Assembly (NCBI GenBank): GCA_021325145.1
Contig: JAJPHR010000103.1
Span: 62,001 to 126,000, forward strand
Direction of reading: 5' to 3'
Length of the DNA stretch: 64,000 bases
Origin: Verrucomicrobiota bacterium
GTDB taxonomy: Bacteria; Verrucomicrobiota; Verrucomicrobiia; Limisphaerales; Pedosphaeraceae
Under the pieces are notes generated by a model. That model saw only the letters and a list, made by a program, of their open reading frames with translations. It did not search any database and was not told the DNA's origin. The translations under genes and the position numbers were made by a program. The stretch's first letter is position 1; each line of letters opens with the position of its first letter. This document shows, piece after piece, positions 42,572 to 50,356 of this stretch.

Positions 42572-43444
42572 TTAATTCACTTTAACCGGGTTAAGCGGCG
42601 GCGCGGCGAAAAGATTCTCCTCAAAGCGCCGTTTCTGCCGCTCTGCCATCCAGACATTGATCTGCGTCAGGTCCGCCACTGGAGCGCCCGTAAACGGCAG
42701 CGTGTGCAGGTAACCGTCCGGGCCGAATTCCGGAGTCAAGGTGCTGGTCGCCATGCCGCGCACGAGTTGGCTGCGCCAGATTTGCAGCCACCAGCGCTCG
42801 TGCGCCGCCAATGCCTCGCCGCACTCCGGCGCGGCCGGGTGCGGCACCTGGGGGCCTTGATCATAGCCAACGCGGGCATGCACATGGCGGGCGCGTTCGG
42901 CGCACAATTCGAGAACGTCCGGCTCGGTGTCAATGAGCCGCTCGCAAACCACGCACCAATGCGAGAAGTCGCAGGTCAGCCTCAAGGCCGGCGCTTGCTG
43001 CAATATTTCATATGTGGTCCAGGGATTGAAAAGCGAGCGGCTTCGATGGGTTTCAAAGCTCAGGGAAATGCCGAGCTCATCTCCGATGGCGATTGCGTTG
43101 CCGAAAAAATCCACACTTTGGCCAACGCTCCAGGCATCGCAACCGGCAATGACTGTAAGGAACAGCGGCTGGCATTCGCCCGCCGCCGCCGCCTGCCGGC
43201 GCAGGGATTCCAGGTGTTCGGCAGGCGTCGCGTGGCGCTGCGGAACATAACTGCCAGCCGTGCAGATTTCCGCGATGTATTCCAACCCCGCGTCGTTCAG
43301 CCGCGCGCGAAATTCATGCCGCTCCGCAATCGAAGTCGGCGCCTGGCCTTCAACGCCGTCAAACCCGTGCTCACAACAGGCGTCAATGGCATCATAAAAG
43401 CTCCCGGTATGTCCCCAAAGTGTTTTGAAAATGTGGAGTTCCAT
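42572..43444 (-). CDS. Xylose isomerase-like TIM-barrel protein
   Basis: 290 residues from ATG 43444 (MELHIFKTLWGHTGSFYDAI). The frame stays open far upstream, but that part overlaps the FGE-like gene antiparallel in sense and lacks family features. AP endonuclease-2/xylose isomerase-like barrel: ACCEHGFDGVEGQ, GISLSFETHRSRSLFNPWTT with the metal-binding Glu, LTCDFSHWCVV with Asp/His, and HVHARVGYDQGPQ with His. These match divalent-metal isomerase/epimerases of the IolE/Hyi group. Substrate unknown; the operon suggests a small C-N compound or its carbon product. Confidence 0.8.
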   Translation of the reverse strand: MELHIFKTLWGHTGSFYDAIDACCEHGFDGVEGQAPTSIAERHEFRARLNDAGLEYIAEICTAGSYVPQRHATPAEHLESLRRQAAAAGECQPLFLTVIAGCDAWSVGQSVDFFGNAIAIGDELGISLSFETHRSRSLFNPWTTYEILQQAPALRLTCDFSHWCVVCERLIDTEPDVLELCAERARHVHARVGYDQGPQVPHPAAPECGEALAAHERWWLQIWRSQLVRGMATSTLTPEFGPDGYLHTLPFTGAPVADLTQINVWMAERQKRRFEENLFAAPPLNPVKVN

Positions 43445-43451
43445 GGCTGAG

Positions 43452-44201
43452 TTATGAATCGGCTGCGACACGGAAACCGACATTGTCGGCGCGTTCGTCC
43501 GCGAAACGCCAGTCCCGCCAGGCGCTTCGCAACAGGCGCGGCAGGTAATCCCACGCGCCCCCGCGCACAACACGGCGGGGGCTTTCCCTTTGCACCCAGG
43601 CCCTGCCATCGCCGGGCGCGCCGATGTAATTTGGATGCCAGGTATCCTCCACCCATTCGCAGACGTTTCCGTGGAGGTCATAAAGGCCAAAACGATTCGG
43701 CGGGTAACTGCCGGCCGGCGTGCGCCGCCCCGCTCCGACACGCAGGCCGTTTTCATCGTAAAGAAAATTCGCCATTGCCGGCGTAAGAGCATCACCGAAT
43801 GCAAATAAATCAGGCGAACTGGCGCGGCAGGCGTACTCCCATTCCGCTTCACTGGGCAATCGATAAGCCCGCCCGGTTCTCGTCTCCAGCCAGCCACAGT
43901 ACGCTTGCGCATCATGCCAGTTCACCTGCACCACCGGCAAATCGCCGGCTTCGTCCATCGCATGGTCTGGACGGAAGCAGCGGAACTCGCTCACTGTCAC
44001 CTGAAAACGGCCCACCGCCAATCCGGGGGAAATCCCCACCCTGTGCGCGGGGCGTTCGGTGTCATTGGCAAATTTGTCGCCGCTGTTTTCGCCCATGGTG
44101 AATTCGCCCGCAGGCAGTTCCATCAGAAGCGGCGCTTCAGCGGTGTCGCGCCATTCCCGATGGGCTGGCGCGGGCTGAAAAATTGGAGCATTACTGGTCA
44201 T
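43452..44201 (-). CDS. FGE-sulfatase-fold protein lacking the catalytic cysteines
   Basis: 249 residues. Formylglycine-generating-enzyme fold: LMELPAGEFTMGENSGDKFAN, VTVSEFRCF, LPVVQVNWHDAQAYCGWLET, YRLPSEAEWEYACRA, FGLYDLHGNVCEWVEDTWHP and RRVVRGGAWDYLPRLLRSAW. In true FGEs the RGGSW region is followed by the copper-binding catalytic cysteines; here it reads RGGAWDYLPRLLRSA with none, so it should not make formylglycine. EgtB, PvdO and other non-cysteine members act as oxygenases or structural proteins. ATG 44201 overlaps the SDR stop. Role in the operon unclear. Confidence 0.82.
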   Translation of the reverse strand: MTSNAPIFQPAPAHREWRDTAEAPLLMELPAGEFTMGENSGDKFANDTERPAHRVGISPGLAVGRFQVTVSEFRCFRPDHAMDEAGDLPVVQVNWHDAQAYCGWLETRTGRAYRLPSEAEWEYACRASSPDLFAFGDALTPAMANFLYDENGLRVGAGRRTPAGSYPPNRFGLYDLHGNVCEWVEDTWHPNYIGAPGDGRAWVQRESPRRVVRGGAWDYLPRLLRSAWRDWRFADERADNVGFRVAADS

Positions 44202-44982
44202 CAATCCATCTCCCGTTGCGAACGTTGGACGGCGCGATCAGGTCGTATTCAGTCCAGCCTGCGGTGAGCCCGCCGTCGATGCCTATGTTCTGCCCAGTAA
44301 TGTAAGCCGCTTCGTCCGAAGCCAGAAAATGGCAGAGAGCGGCGACCTCCTCCGGCTGACCCGGCCGTCCCAGCGGAGTCCGCCGCTGAATGAAAGGAAT
44401 CTCGGGATTATTCGCAATGCCGGTGACGGCTGGGGTCAATATTGTGCCGGGACTAACCGCGTTGACCGTGATGCGGCGCGGCGCAAGCTCAATGGCGCCA
44501 AGTTTCGTGAGATGGATCACCGCGGCTTTGGACGTCGAGTAAGCCGCGCCACCCGGCGTCGCGAGCGTGCCCACAAAGGAGGCGGTATTGATGACGCGTC
44601 CCCCGTCGGAAACCACGCGTCCGGCATGCTTGATGCCGAAGGCCACGCCGTGGACATTGACATCGAGTGTCCGCCGGAGGATGTCATCTGTAAGCTCGCC
44701 AAAACCAATGCCCAACGGTTGTATGCCGGCGTTGTTAACCAGAATGTCGAGCCGTCCGAAATGTTTGCGGGCTGCGTCGCACATTGCCGCCACTTGTTCC
44801 TCGTGTGCGACGTCAACCTGGAAAAACTCCGCCTGGACGACGCGGGCGATGGTTTCGCCTTCCGCGCGGCGATCCGCAATCAACACAGAAGCCCCGGCGG
44901 CGAGGAACCGGCGCGCGATGGCCAGGCCGATGCCGGAAGCACCGCCCGTGACAATGGCTGCTTTGTTTGCGAGTGAGAACAT
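44191..44982 (-). CDS. Short-chain dehydrogenase/reductase (SDR)
   Basis: 263 residues from ATG 44982. Classical SDR: NAD(P)-binding TGGASGIGLAIARRFLAAGA, NNAG in ILVNNAGIQPLGIG, catalytic Ser in NTASFVGTLATPGGAAYSTS with the YxxxK motif YSTSK, and the C-terminal GQNIGIDGGLTAG. Probably an NAD-dependent alcohol/keto oxidoreductase acting on a product of the Rieske oxygenase encoded just upstream. It lies 10 bases after the oxygenase stop. Confidence 0.9.
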   Translation of the reverse strand: MFSLANKAAIVTGGASGIGLAIARRFLAAGASVLIADRRAEGETIARVVQAEFFQVDVAHEEQVAAMCDAARKHFGRLDILVNNAGIQPLGIGFGELTDDILRRTLDVNVHGVAFGIKHAGRVVSDGGRVINTASFVGTLATPGGAAYSTSKAAVIHLTKLGAIELAPRRITVNAVSPGTILTPAVTGIANNPEIPFIQRRTPLGRPGQPEEVAALCHFLASDEAAYITGQNIGIDGGLTAGWTEYDLIAPSNVRNGRWIDDQ

Positions 44983-44992
44983 GGATGGCAAC

Positions 44993-46336
44993 TCAAGGGC
45001 GCTGGCTTGCGGCGGTCGATCCGTTGTCGGTGGGCCAGTCCCCGCGAATGCGGGCGGCGAGATAACGGTGAAACAGCCACACGGGCATTTCGAGGTGACT
45101 CAAACGTCCCGGTTGCCAGCCGCTGGCATAAAGGCCGCGTTGCACGGCGGTGCAGACTTCCATGTCTTCGAGATGAAAGGCGGTGAGTTGTTCGGTCGCC
45201 TGGGCTCGAAGCTGTTCGAAGTTTGGCAGTTCCAGCGCCTCCGGCGCGAGCAGCGTGGTTGTGAGCAATTTGAGCCGGTCCGGTCCGATGGGTTGCAAAC
45301 GATACCAGATGACGCGGTCCGGCGCGGTGGCCAGAAGAAAGGTCGGGTGAATGAGGAACAATCCCCATTCGGATTTCTGGTCGTCGCTCAATCCCGGCAG
45401 TGGCGGCAGTGCGGTCGAGAAATCGCCCCGCTCCTCGAACTGAAGGTACGCTTCGCGCACCGAATCCTTATAGGGCAAATGTGCGCGGACGTAGCGGCGG
45501 CGTTCCTGCTCGGTCCACGTATCGCGTGCAGGCATCATGGGCTGGAGGCTTTTGTGATGAATGCCGAGATGGTGGTAGCTTTCCATGAAATTCTCCACCA
45601 GCACCTTCCAATTGAATGGACAATCCCACTCGCGCGCGATGGCCAATTTCATTTTCGGAAGGCGAAAAGCCGCGAGATCTGCCGTCATTTCGGCAAGGTC
45701 CTCAGCCAGCGGCGGGGCGTTTCCGTCGAGATTGACGAACACGAAACCCTGCCAGATTTCACTGCGGAACGGTTTCAGAAAAAAGTCGTCCCGGCAAAAA
45801 TCTTCCGCCTGCTGCATCTCGGGACACGCCTTGAGCCGGCCGTCGAGTTCGAAGGTCCAGGCGTGATAGGGACAGAGGAAAAGCCGCGTATGGCCGCAGT
45901 CTGGCTGGCTGCCCCGTGCTTGCGCGGGCGAGTGACCGTCGTAACCAAAACCTTCCGGCATGATGTCCATCGAGCGATGAGGACACACGCGCGACAAAAC
46001 CCGAATCGAATCGTCCTTGCCGCGCACGACGATGAGTGGTTCGCCGAGCAGGTCGAGGTTGAGAAAATCGCCCGCCGCCGGGAGCTGCGAAACGTGGGCG
46101 ACGCATTGCCAGCCCGCGCGCAGCAAATGTTCAACCTCCCAGGCGAAAACTTCTTCATTCGTGTAAGCCTGCGCGGGCAACGTGGTGGCCCGGCTTAGTG
46201 GCCGGGCGGCGGCTTCCAGGATGCCGTGCTGAATCTCGGCGAGCGACAACTGCCGTTGCGCGGTTCGGGTGCTAAGCTGCCGGGCGAAGGCCAGTGGCTC
46301 GAAAGTGGGTTTCCAATCAACGGCGCCGGAACTCAT
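44993..46336 (-). CDS. Rieske non-heme iron oxygenase, large subunit
   Basis: 447 residues. The Rieske 2Fe-2S site is C-x-H-x..-C-x2-H: SRVCPHRSMDIMPEGF and LFLCPYHAWTFELDGRL. Mononuclear iron ligands lie in LVENFMESYHHLGIHHKSLQ, with a further acidic ligand near the C-terminus. The sequence style is that of the choline/carnitine/stachydrine and glycine betaine monooxygenase-like group rather than aromatic ring dioxygenases. Such enzymes N-demethylate or hydroxylate small N-containing compounds. A reductase component is not encoded nearby. It starts on an ATGA overlap with the upstream deacetylase-like gene. Confidence 0.88.
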   Translation of the reverse strand: MSSGAVDWKPTFEPLAFARQLSTRTAQRQLSLAEIQHGILEAAARPLSRATTLPAQAYTNEEVFAWEVEHLLRAGWQCVAHVSQLPAAGDFLNLDLLGEPLIVVRGKDDSIRVLSRVCPHRSMDIMPEGFGYDGHSPAQARGSQPDCGHTRLFLCPYHAWTFELDGRLKACPEMQQAEDFCRDDFFLKPFRSEIWQGFVFVNLDGNAPPLAEDLAEMTADLAAFRLPKMKLAIAREWDCPFNWKVLVENFMESYHHLGIHHKSLQPMMPARDTWTEQERRRYVRAHLPYKDSVREAYLQFEERGDFSTALPPLPGLSDDQKSEWGLFLIHPTFLLATAPDRVIWYRLQPIGPDRLKLLTTTLLAPEALELPNFEQLRAQATEQLTAFHLEDMEVCTAVQRGLYASGWQPGRLSHLEMPVWLFHRYLAARIRGDWPTDNGSTAASQRP

Positions 46337-47247
46337 GGCGTAACAAGGTTTCGGGAGTTCATTTCAACGGCATCGAAATCAATGCTGCGGCGCGCTTGAG
46401 GATGATTGCGGCAGTAAGCGGCGATCTCGCGTCCGCGCGCAAACCACACCCCGCCTTTTTCGCGCATGGCGACGATCAAATCCTCCAGCAATCGCACGCG
46501 CGAGGGACGGCCACTCAGCCAGGGATGAAGCGTCAACACGAAGCAGCAACCGAAATCGCGCATCGCCTCAAATTCACGCCACCAAAGATCGAACACCTTC
46601 GCGCAATTCTCGGGCACAAAGCCCCACGCCGGATCGGCGCTGAAGGCGAATTGTTCCCAGTCTTCGAGCATCCATTGGCCGGGGATTTCCACCAGGCCGT
46701 TCGCATGGAAATAAGGCACATCATCCCCCATCTCGCTGGCGCAATACGTGAGGCCGTGGCGGAGGAGCAGTTCGGGCGTCCACGGATTTATCTCGAACCA
46801 GGGCGCGCGAAAACCGGTTGGGCGCGAGCCGGTCAGCCGCGTCAAAATCTCGATGCTGCGCACCAGGATGGCTTCCTCTTCGGCTTCGCTTAGCGTCGCC
46901 AGCTTTTCGTGCAAGTAACCGTGCAAACCGATCTCATGGCCACCCGCAACGATGGCCTCGACCATCCGCGGGTGCTTTTCAGCGATGTAGCCGGGAACAA
47001 AAAAACTAGCGGGCACTTCGAGATGCTCCAACAATCCCAGCAGGCGCGGCACGCCGGTGCAGGGGCCGTATTCGCATTGCGACATCAGCGTTCGGCGGCG
47101 CGCCAGTCCGGCATCTTCGGACAGCGCAGTCGTTTCACCATCCACATCGAAGCAGATCATGGCGGCCACACGGTGTCCCTGCGGCCAGATGAAGCGCGGC
47201 TTCGGCATGAAGCGATCCGCGGGCGGTTTCAATTCATTCAACCTCAT
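46333..47247 (-). CDS. Polysaccharide deacetylase-fold amidohydrolase
   Basis: 304 residues. NodB-fold motifs: MICFDVDGETTAL (motif 1 Asp), HEIGLHGYLHEKLATL (motif 2 His/His), TGFRAPWFEINPWTPELLL (motif 3) and CFVLTLHPWLSGRPSRV (motif 5). It has no signal peptide, so it acts in the cytoplasm. That group includes non-carbohydrate C-N hydrolases such as the PuuE-type allantoinase and cyclic imide hydrolases. With the neighbouring hydrolases this argues for hydrolysis of a cyclic amide or imide rather than peptidoglycan. It overlaps both neighbours (14 bases with the ATPase gene, 4 with the oxygenase gene). Confidence 0.85.
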   Translation of the reverse strand: MRLNELKPPADRFMPKPRFIWPQGHRVAAMICFDVDGETTALSEDAGLARRRTLMSQCEYGPCTGVPRLLGLLEHLEVPASFFVPGYIAEKHPRMVEAIVAGGHEIGLHGYLHEKLATLSEAEEEAILVRSIEILTRLTGSRPTGFRAPWFEINPWTPELLLRHGLTYCASEMGDDVPYFHANGLVEIPGQWMLEDWEQFAFSADPAWGFVPENCAKVFDLWWREFEAMRDFGCCFVLTLHPWLSGRPSRVRLLEDLIVAMREKGGVWFARGREIAAYCRNHPQARRSIDFDAVEMNSRNLVTP

Positions 47248-48133
47248 CGCCGGCCTCCGTGAGTTTGATCATGGGAAGTTTTTCCGGAACTTCCACAGGT
47301 GGGTGGATATGTTCCTCGAGCCGTTTTTTCAGCGCGAGAAACTCCGGCGAGATAAATTGCTCCGCGCTGCGCGGGCGGGGCACCGGATTTTCGATGAACT
47401 CGGCCACGCGGCCGGGATTGCAGCTCATGACTAGGATGCGGTCCGCCAAATAGGCGGCTTCATCGAGATCATGGGTGATGAACAGGATTGTCACATCGAC
47501 CTTTTTCCAAATTTGCATTAGATAAGCCTGCATCTGGCAGCGCGTCTGGGCATCGAGCGCGGCGAATGGCTCGTCCATGATTAGAATGCGCGGTCCGTTC
47601 GCCAGCGCGCGCGCGATGGCCACGCGTTGTTTCATGCCGCCGGAAAGTTCATGCGGGTACAGGTTTTCAAACTTGGCCAGGCCGACCATATCCAGCCATT
47701 GGCGTGCCTCCGCCTCGGCGGTGTCGAGCGCCTTGCCGTGCATTTGCAGGCCGAACATGACGTTGCGCTTTACGGTAAGCCAGGGGAACAAGGTATAGCC
47801 CTGGAAGACCATTCCGCGATCCGATCCGGGCCCGGCCACGGCGCGTCCATCGAGTAAAATCTCGCCGCTTGTGGCCTCGTCCAGGCCGGCCACAATGCGA
47901 ATGAACGTGGACTTGCCGCAACCCGATGGTCCCACAACACAAATGAATTCCCGGCGATGAACATCGAGCGAAACGTGATCGAACACGATGTGGGTGTTGC
48001 CATTGGAGCCGAAGGATTTTTTGAGTTCGCGCACCTTGAGAATAATCGGACGCTTGCGAATGCGTTCGAAGCGCGCCGATACGTCGGGCGATTGCTCGCG
48101 GTAGTCAGGAAGTTTAAGCTCACTGAGTGACAT
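47234..48133 (-). CDS. ABC transporter ATP-binding protein (TauB/SsuB/NrtD type)
   Basis: 299 residues. Walker A GPSGCGKST, Q-loop MVFQGYTLFPWLTV, signature LSGGMKQRVAIARAL, Walker B ILIMDEPFAALD and switch His THDLDEAAYLADRI. The extra C-terminal tail (FIENPVPRPRSAEQFISPEF) is usual in the nitrate/sulfonate/taurine subfamily. It energises import with the permease and binding protein encoded directly upstream. It overlaps the permease gene by 14 bases. Confidence 0.93.
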   Translation of the reverse strand: MSLSELKLPDYREQSPDVSARFERIRKRPIILKVRELKKSFGSNGNTHIVFDHVSLDVHRREFICVVGPSGCGKSTFIRIVAGLDEATSGEILLDGRAVAGPGSDRGMVFQGYTLFPWLTVKRNVMFGLQMHGKALDTAEAEARQWLDMVGLAKFENLYPHELSGGMKQRVAIARALANGPRILIMDEPFAALDAQTRCQMQAYLMQIWKKVDVTILFITHDLDEAAYLADRILVMSCNPGRVAEFIENPVPRPRSAEQFISPEFLALKKRLEEHIHPPVEVPEKLPMIKLTEAGDEVE

Positions 48134-49196
48134 GCAATTTGATTTCCGGTTTGTCCTCGACCGGTTCAATGGTTTGCACTATGGGTTCGGCCATCTTTGG
48201 CCGGAGCCACGCGAACCAGGCCCGTTTGTTTTGCGCAGAGCGGGACTTGCGCTTCCACGGGAAGAGAACGGTCCCGAGCCAGGCCAGAAACAAATCCGTG
48301 GAAAAACCAATGATGCCGATCATGGCGATGGCCGCGTAGACGTTATCAAAATTCCGATAGCGCGCCTGTTGATTGATGAAATAGGTGATGCCGGACATGG
48401 TGCCGACGACTTCGGCGACAATGAGGTAGGTCCACGCCCAGCCAAGCAGGATCCGCATGTCAGTGTAAACATCCGTGATGGAAGCGGGAATGATCACACG
48501 CCGGACAAGCTTCCAGCCCGAGGCGCCCAGTGTCTGCGCGGCCTCCAGCAACCCGGGATCGACTTTGCGCACTGTGTTCGCAATGACCAGCACCTGCTGG
48601 AAGAAGGTGCCGATGAAAATGATGGCAATTTTGGGCGGGTCATCAATGCCCAGAACGGCAACACACAGCGCTCCGAAAGCGGGCGCGGGCAGGTAGCGGA
48701 AGAATTCGATGAACGGTTCCTGAAGCTTCGCGAAGAAACGGTAGGTGCCGCATAGGATCCCGAGCGGCAGCCCAAAGACGGAGGAAACGACAAACCCCAG
48801 GAAGATCGTGCGGATGCTGTGACCGAGACTCTGGTGCAGCCAGGGTTCGTTGGGCAACCGCGGCGGGGTCTTGAACGCATAGTAAAATGCACGGAGGACT
48901 TTATGCGGCGCGGGAAGATAAATGGGATTGGTCAGGTAACCTTGCGGGAGCGCCGTTCCCGCCGCGCGCGCTTTGGCCAACTCGTGTTCAAAGTCAGCCC
49001 GCTTCACGTCCATGTCCTCGATGAAATAATCCACGCTGCCGGGGTCAGTGACTCGATAGAGTGGATGCCAGAGCCACGGCACGTAACTAATCGCGCACCA
49101 GACTGCCATGGGCGCCAGAAAGGAGAGGATGGTAAGCTGGAGCTGCCGCTTTCGCGGCAGCTCCACTTTCAAACCGAGCCAATCGTGGTGCTTCAT
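48120..49196 (-). CDS. ABC transporter permease (TauC/SsuC/NrtB type)
   Basis: 358 residues from ATG 49196. About six membrane helices. The family loop is LLEAAQTLGASGWKLVRRVIIPASI (the EAA motif that contacts the ATPase). There is an unusual periplasmic insert of about 70 residues after the first helix (VTDPGSVDYFIEDMDVKRAD ... LPQGYLTNPIYLPAPHKVL). It is the single permease of the system and probably homodimerises. Frame upstream of 49196 reads through a palindromic intergenic repeat and is not coding. Confidence 0.92.
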   Translation of the reverse strand: MKHHDWLGLKVELPRKRQLQLTILSFLAPMAVWCAISYVPWLWHPLYRVTDPGSVDYFIEDMDVKRADFEHELAKARAAGTALPQGYLTNPIYLPAPHKVLRAFYYAFKTPPRLPNEPWLHQSLGHSIRTIFLGFVVSSVFGLPLGILCGTYRFFAKLQEPFIEFFRYLPAPAFGALCVAVLGIDDPPKIAIIFIGTFFQQVLVIANTVRKVDPGLLEAAQTLGASGWKLVRRVIIPASITDVYTDMRILLGWAWTYLIVAEVVGTMSGITYFINQQARYRNFDNVYAAIAMIGIIGFSTDLFLAWLGTVLFPWKRKSRSAQNKRAWFAWLRPKMAEPIVQTIEPVEDKPEIKLHVTQ

Positions 49197-49199
49197 GGC

Positions 49200-49236
49200 C
49201 TGACCCTCTCCTGGGGGAGAGGGTTGGGTTGAGGGC
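49200..49236. repeat. CCCTCTCC palindrome inside the operon
   Basis: ACCCTCTCCT-GGGGGAGAGGGT followed by TGGGTTGAGGGC: a palindromic intergenic element of a kind widespread in bacteria. It lies between the binding-protein and permease genes, right before the permease ATG, and explains most of the unusual 138-base gap in an otherwise overlapping operon. Confidence 0.6.
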
Positions 49237-49334
49237 GAACGGCAGCGCATCCGCGGCATGAGATTACCCATGCCACGCGCCGCGTCCGAAATTTCCTGGC
49301 CAAACGACTCATGCTGCAAGATCCCGACCCGGCG

Positions 49335-50306
49335 CTATTTCAAGCCCATGACAACGGCGGGAACCAGGTAGCTCGAAGGCTTCTGTGATGTCTTATAGAC
49401 TTTGTTATCCATGTTAAATTTGTTGCCGATCTCCATTGAGCCATAGATCGAGTCGAGACCCGGGCCCTTTTTGAAGGCCGCCTTGGCTTCCGCGAGCGTC
49501 AGGAAATGCGTCCCGGGGATGTTCTTGGCGTAATCCGCGGGGTCAGCGCCGACCTTCGCCGCCATGATTTTAATGGCGTCATCCGCCGTCTTCGGGTCCT
49601 TCAAATAATCCACGCACTTGTAGAAGATCGCGGAAATCTTGGTCCACTCCTCCTTGTGTTGCGCGTAACTTGTGGGGTTGACGGCGATCACGTCGTAGAT
49701 GAGCCCTTTGGCGTCAGCGCTGGTAAACAGTTTCTTGGAGCCCGGAACCTGCTTGAGCGCCTGACCGGAGATGGGATACCACGCGCCGATTGCCGAAACC
49801 TGGCCCGAGGCGAGCGTCTGGGGCGTTTTGTCCGTGGCGGTATTCACCAACTCCACGTCGGACTGTGACATGCCGTTGTCCTTCAGCGCCTGGAGCAACA
49901 ACATGTGTTCCACCAGAGTCACTTCAATCCCGATTTTCTTGCCTTTCAAGTCCTTGATTGACTCGATGCCCGGCACGCCGACAATCATGTCGCTGCCTTC
50001 GCTGTAATCGACCAGGGCGATGATTTTGCTTTTACCGCCATTGGCGCCGGTGACCAGGGCGTCGCTCGCCACCACCATGACGCCGTCCACCTTGCCCGCG
50101 GAAAAGGCGTCGATGGAGGGCAGGTATTCGAACCAGACCATTTCAACGTCCAAGCCAGCGTCCTTGAACCACCCTTTTTGCTTGGCGACTTCCATGACGG
50201 TGTAACCCGGCCAGTCGCTGTAAGCGAGTTTGATGGGCGCTGCCATTACCCCGGCCAAACTGGCCAGGCCGACAACTGCAAGTGTGATCAGTGTTTTCAG
50301 TTTCAT
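49335..50306 (-). CDS. ABC transporter substrate-binding protein (NMT1/TauA-like)
   Basis: 323 residues from ATG 50306 with signal peptide TLITLAVVGLASLAGVMAAP. The mature protein begins IKLAYSDWPGYTVMEVAKQK, and continues LPSIDAFSAGKVDGVMVVAS and DLKGKKIGIEVTLVEHMLLL, the normal NMT1/SsuA-like fold. Such proteins bind taurine, sulfonates, nitrate, thiamine precursors, urea-like or guanidine-like ligands. Next to a GdmH-like enzyme, guanidine or another guanidino/amide compound is the likely ligand (inference). Periplasmic. Confidence 0.9.
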   Translation of the reverse strand: MKLKTLITLAVVGLASLAGVMAAPIKLAYSDWPGYTVMEVAKQKGWFKDAGLDVEMVWFEYLPSIDAFSAGKVDGVMVVASDALVTGANGGKSKIIALVDYSEGSDMIVGVPGIESIKDLKGKKIGIEVTLVEHMLLLQALKDNGMSQSDVELVNTATDKTPQTLASGQVSAIGAWYPISGQALKQVPGSKKLFTSADAKGLIYDVIAVNPTSYAQHKEEWTKISAIFYKCVDYLKDPKTADDAIKIMAAKVGADPADYAKNIPGTHFLTLAEAKAAFKKGPGLDSIYGSMEIGNKFNMDNKVYKTSQKPSSYLVPAVVMGLK

Positions 50307-50356
50307 TTTCGTGTTGGTTTTTTCGTGTTGGATTTGCATTCGGCTGCTTAAATGCG

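Noticed and set aside
43452..44201. Calling this gene a formylglycine-generating enzyme
   Set aside because: The two catalytic cysteines near the C-terminus are missing and no sulfatase gene is nearby.
49197..49319. N-terminal extension of the ABC permease (to 49319)
   Set aside because: The added residues (STQPSPPGEGQ) come from translating a widespread palindromic intergenic repeat, not from coding DNA.
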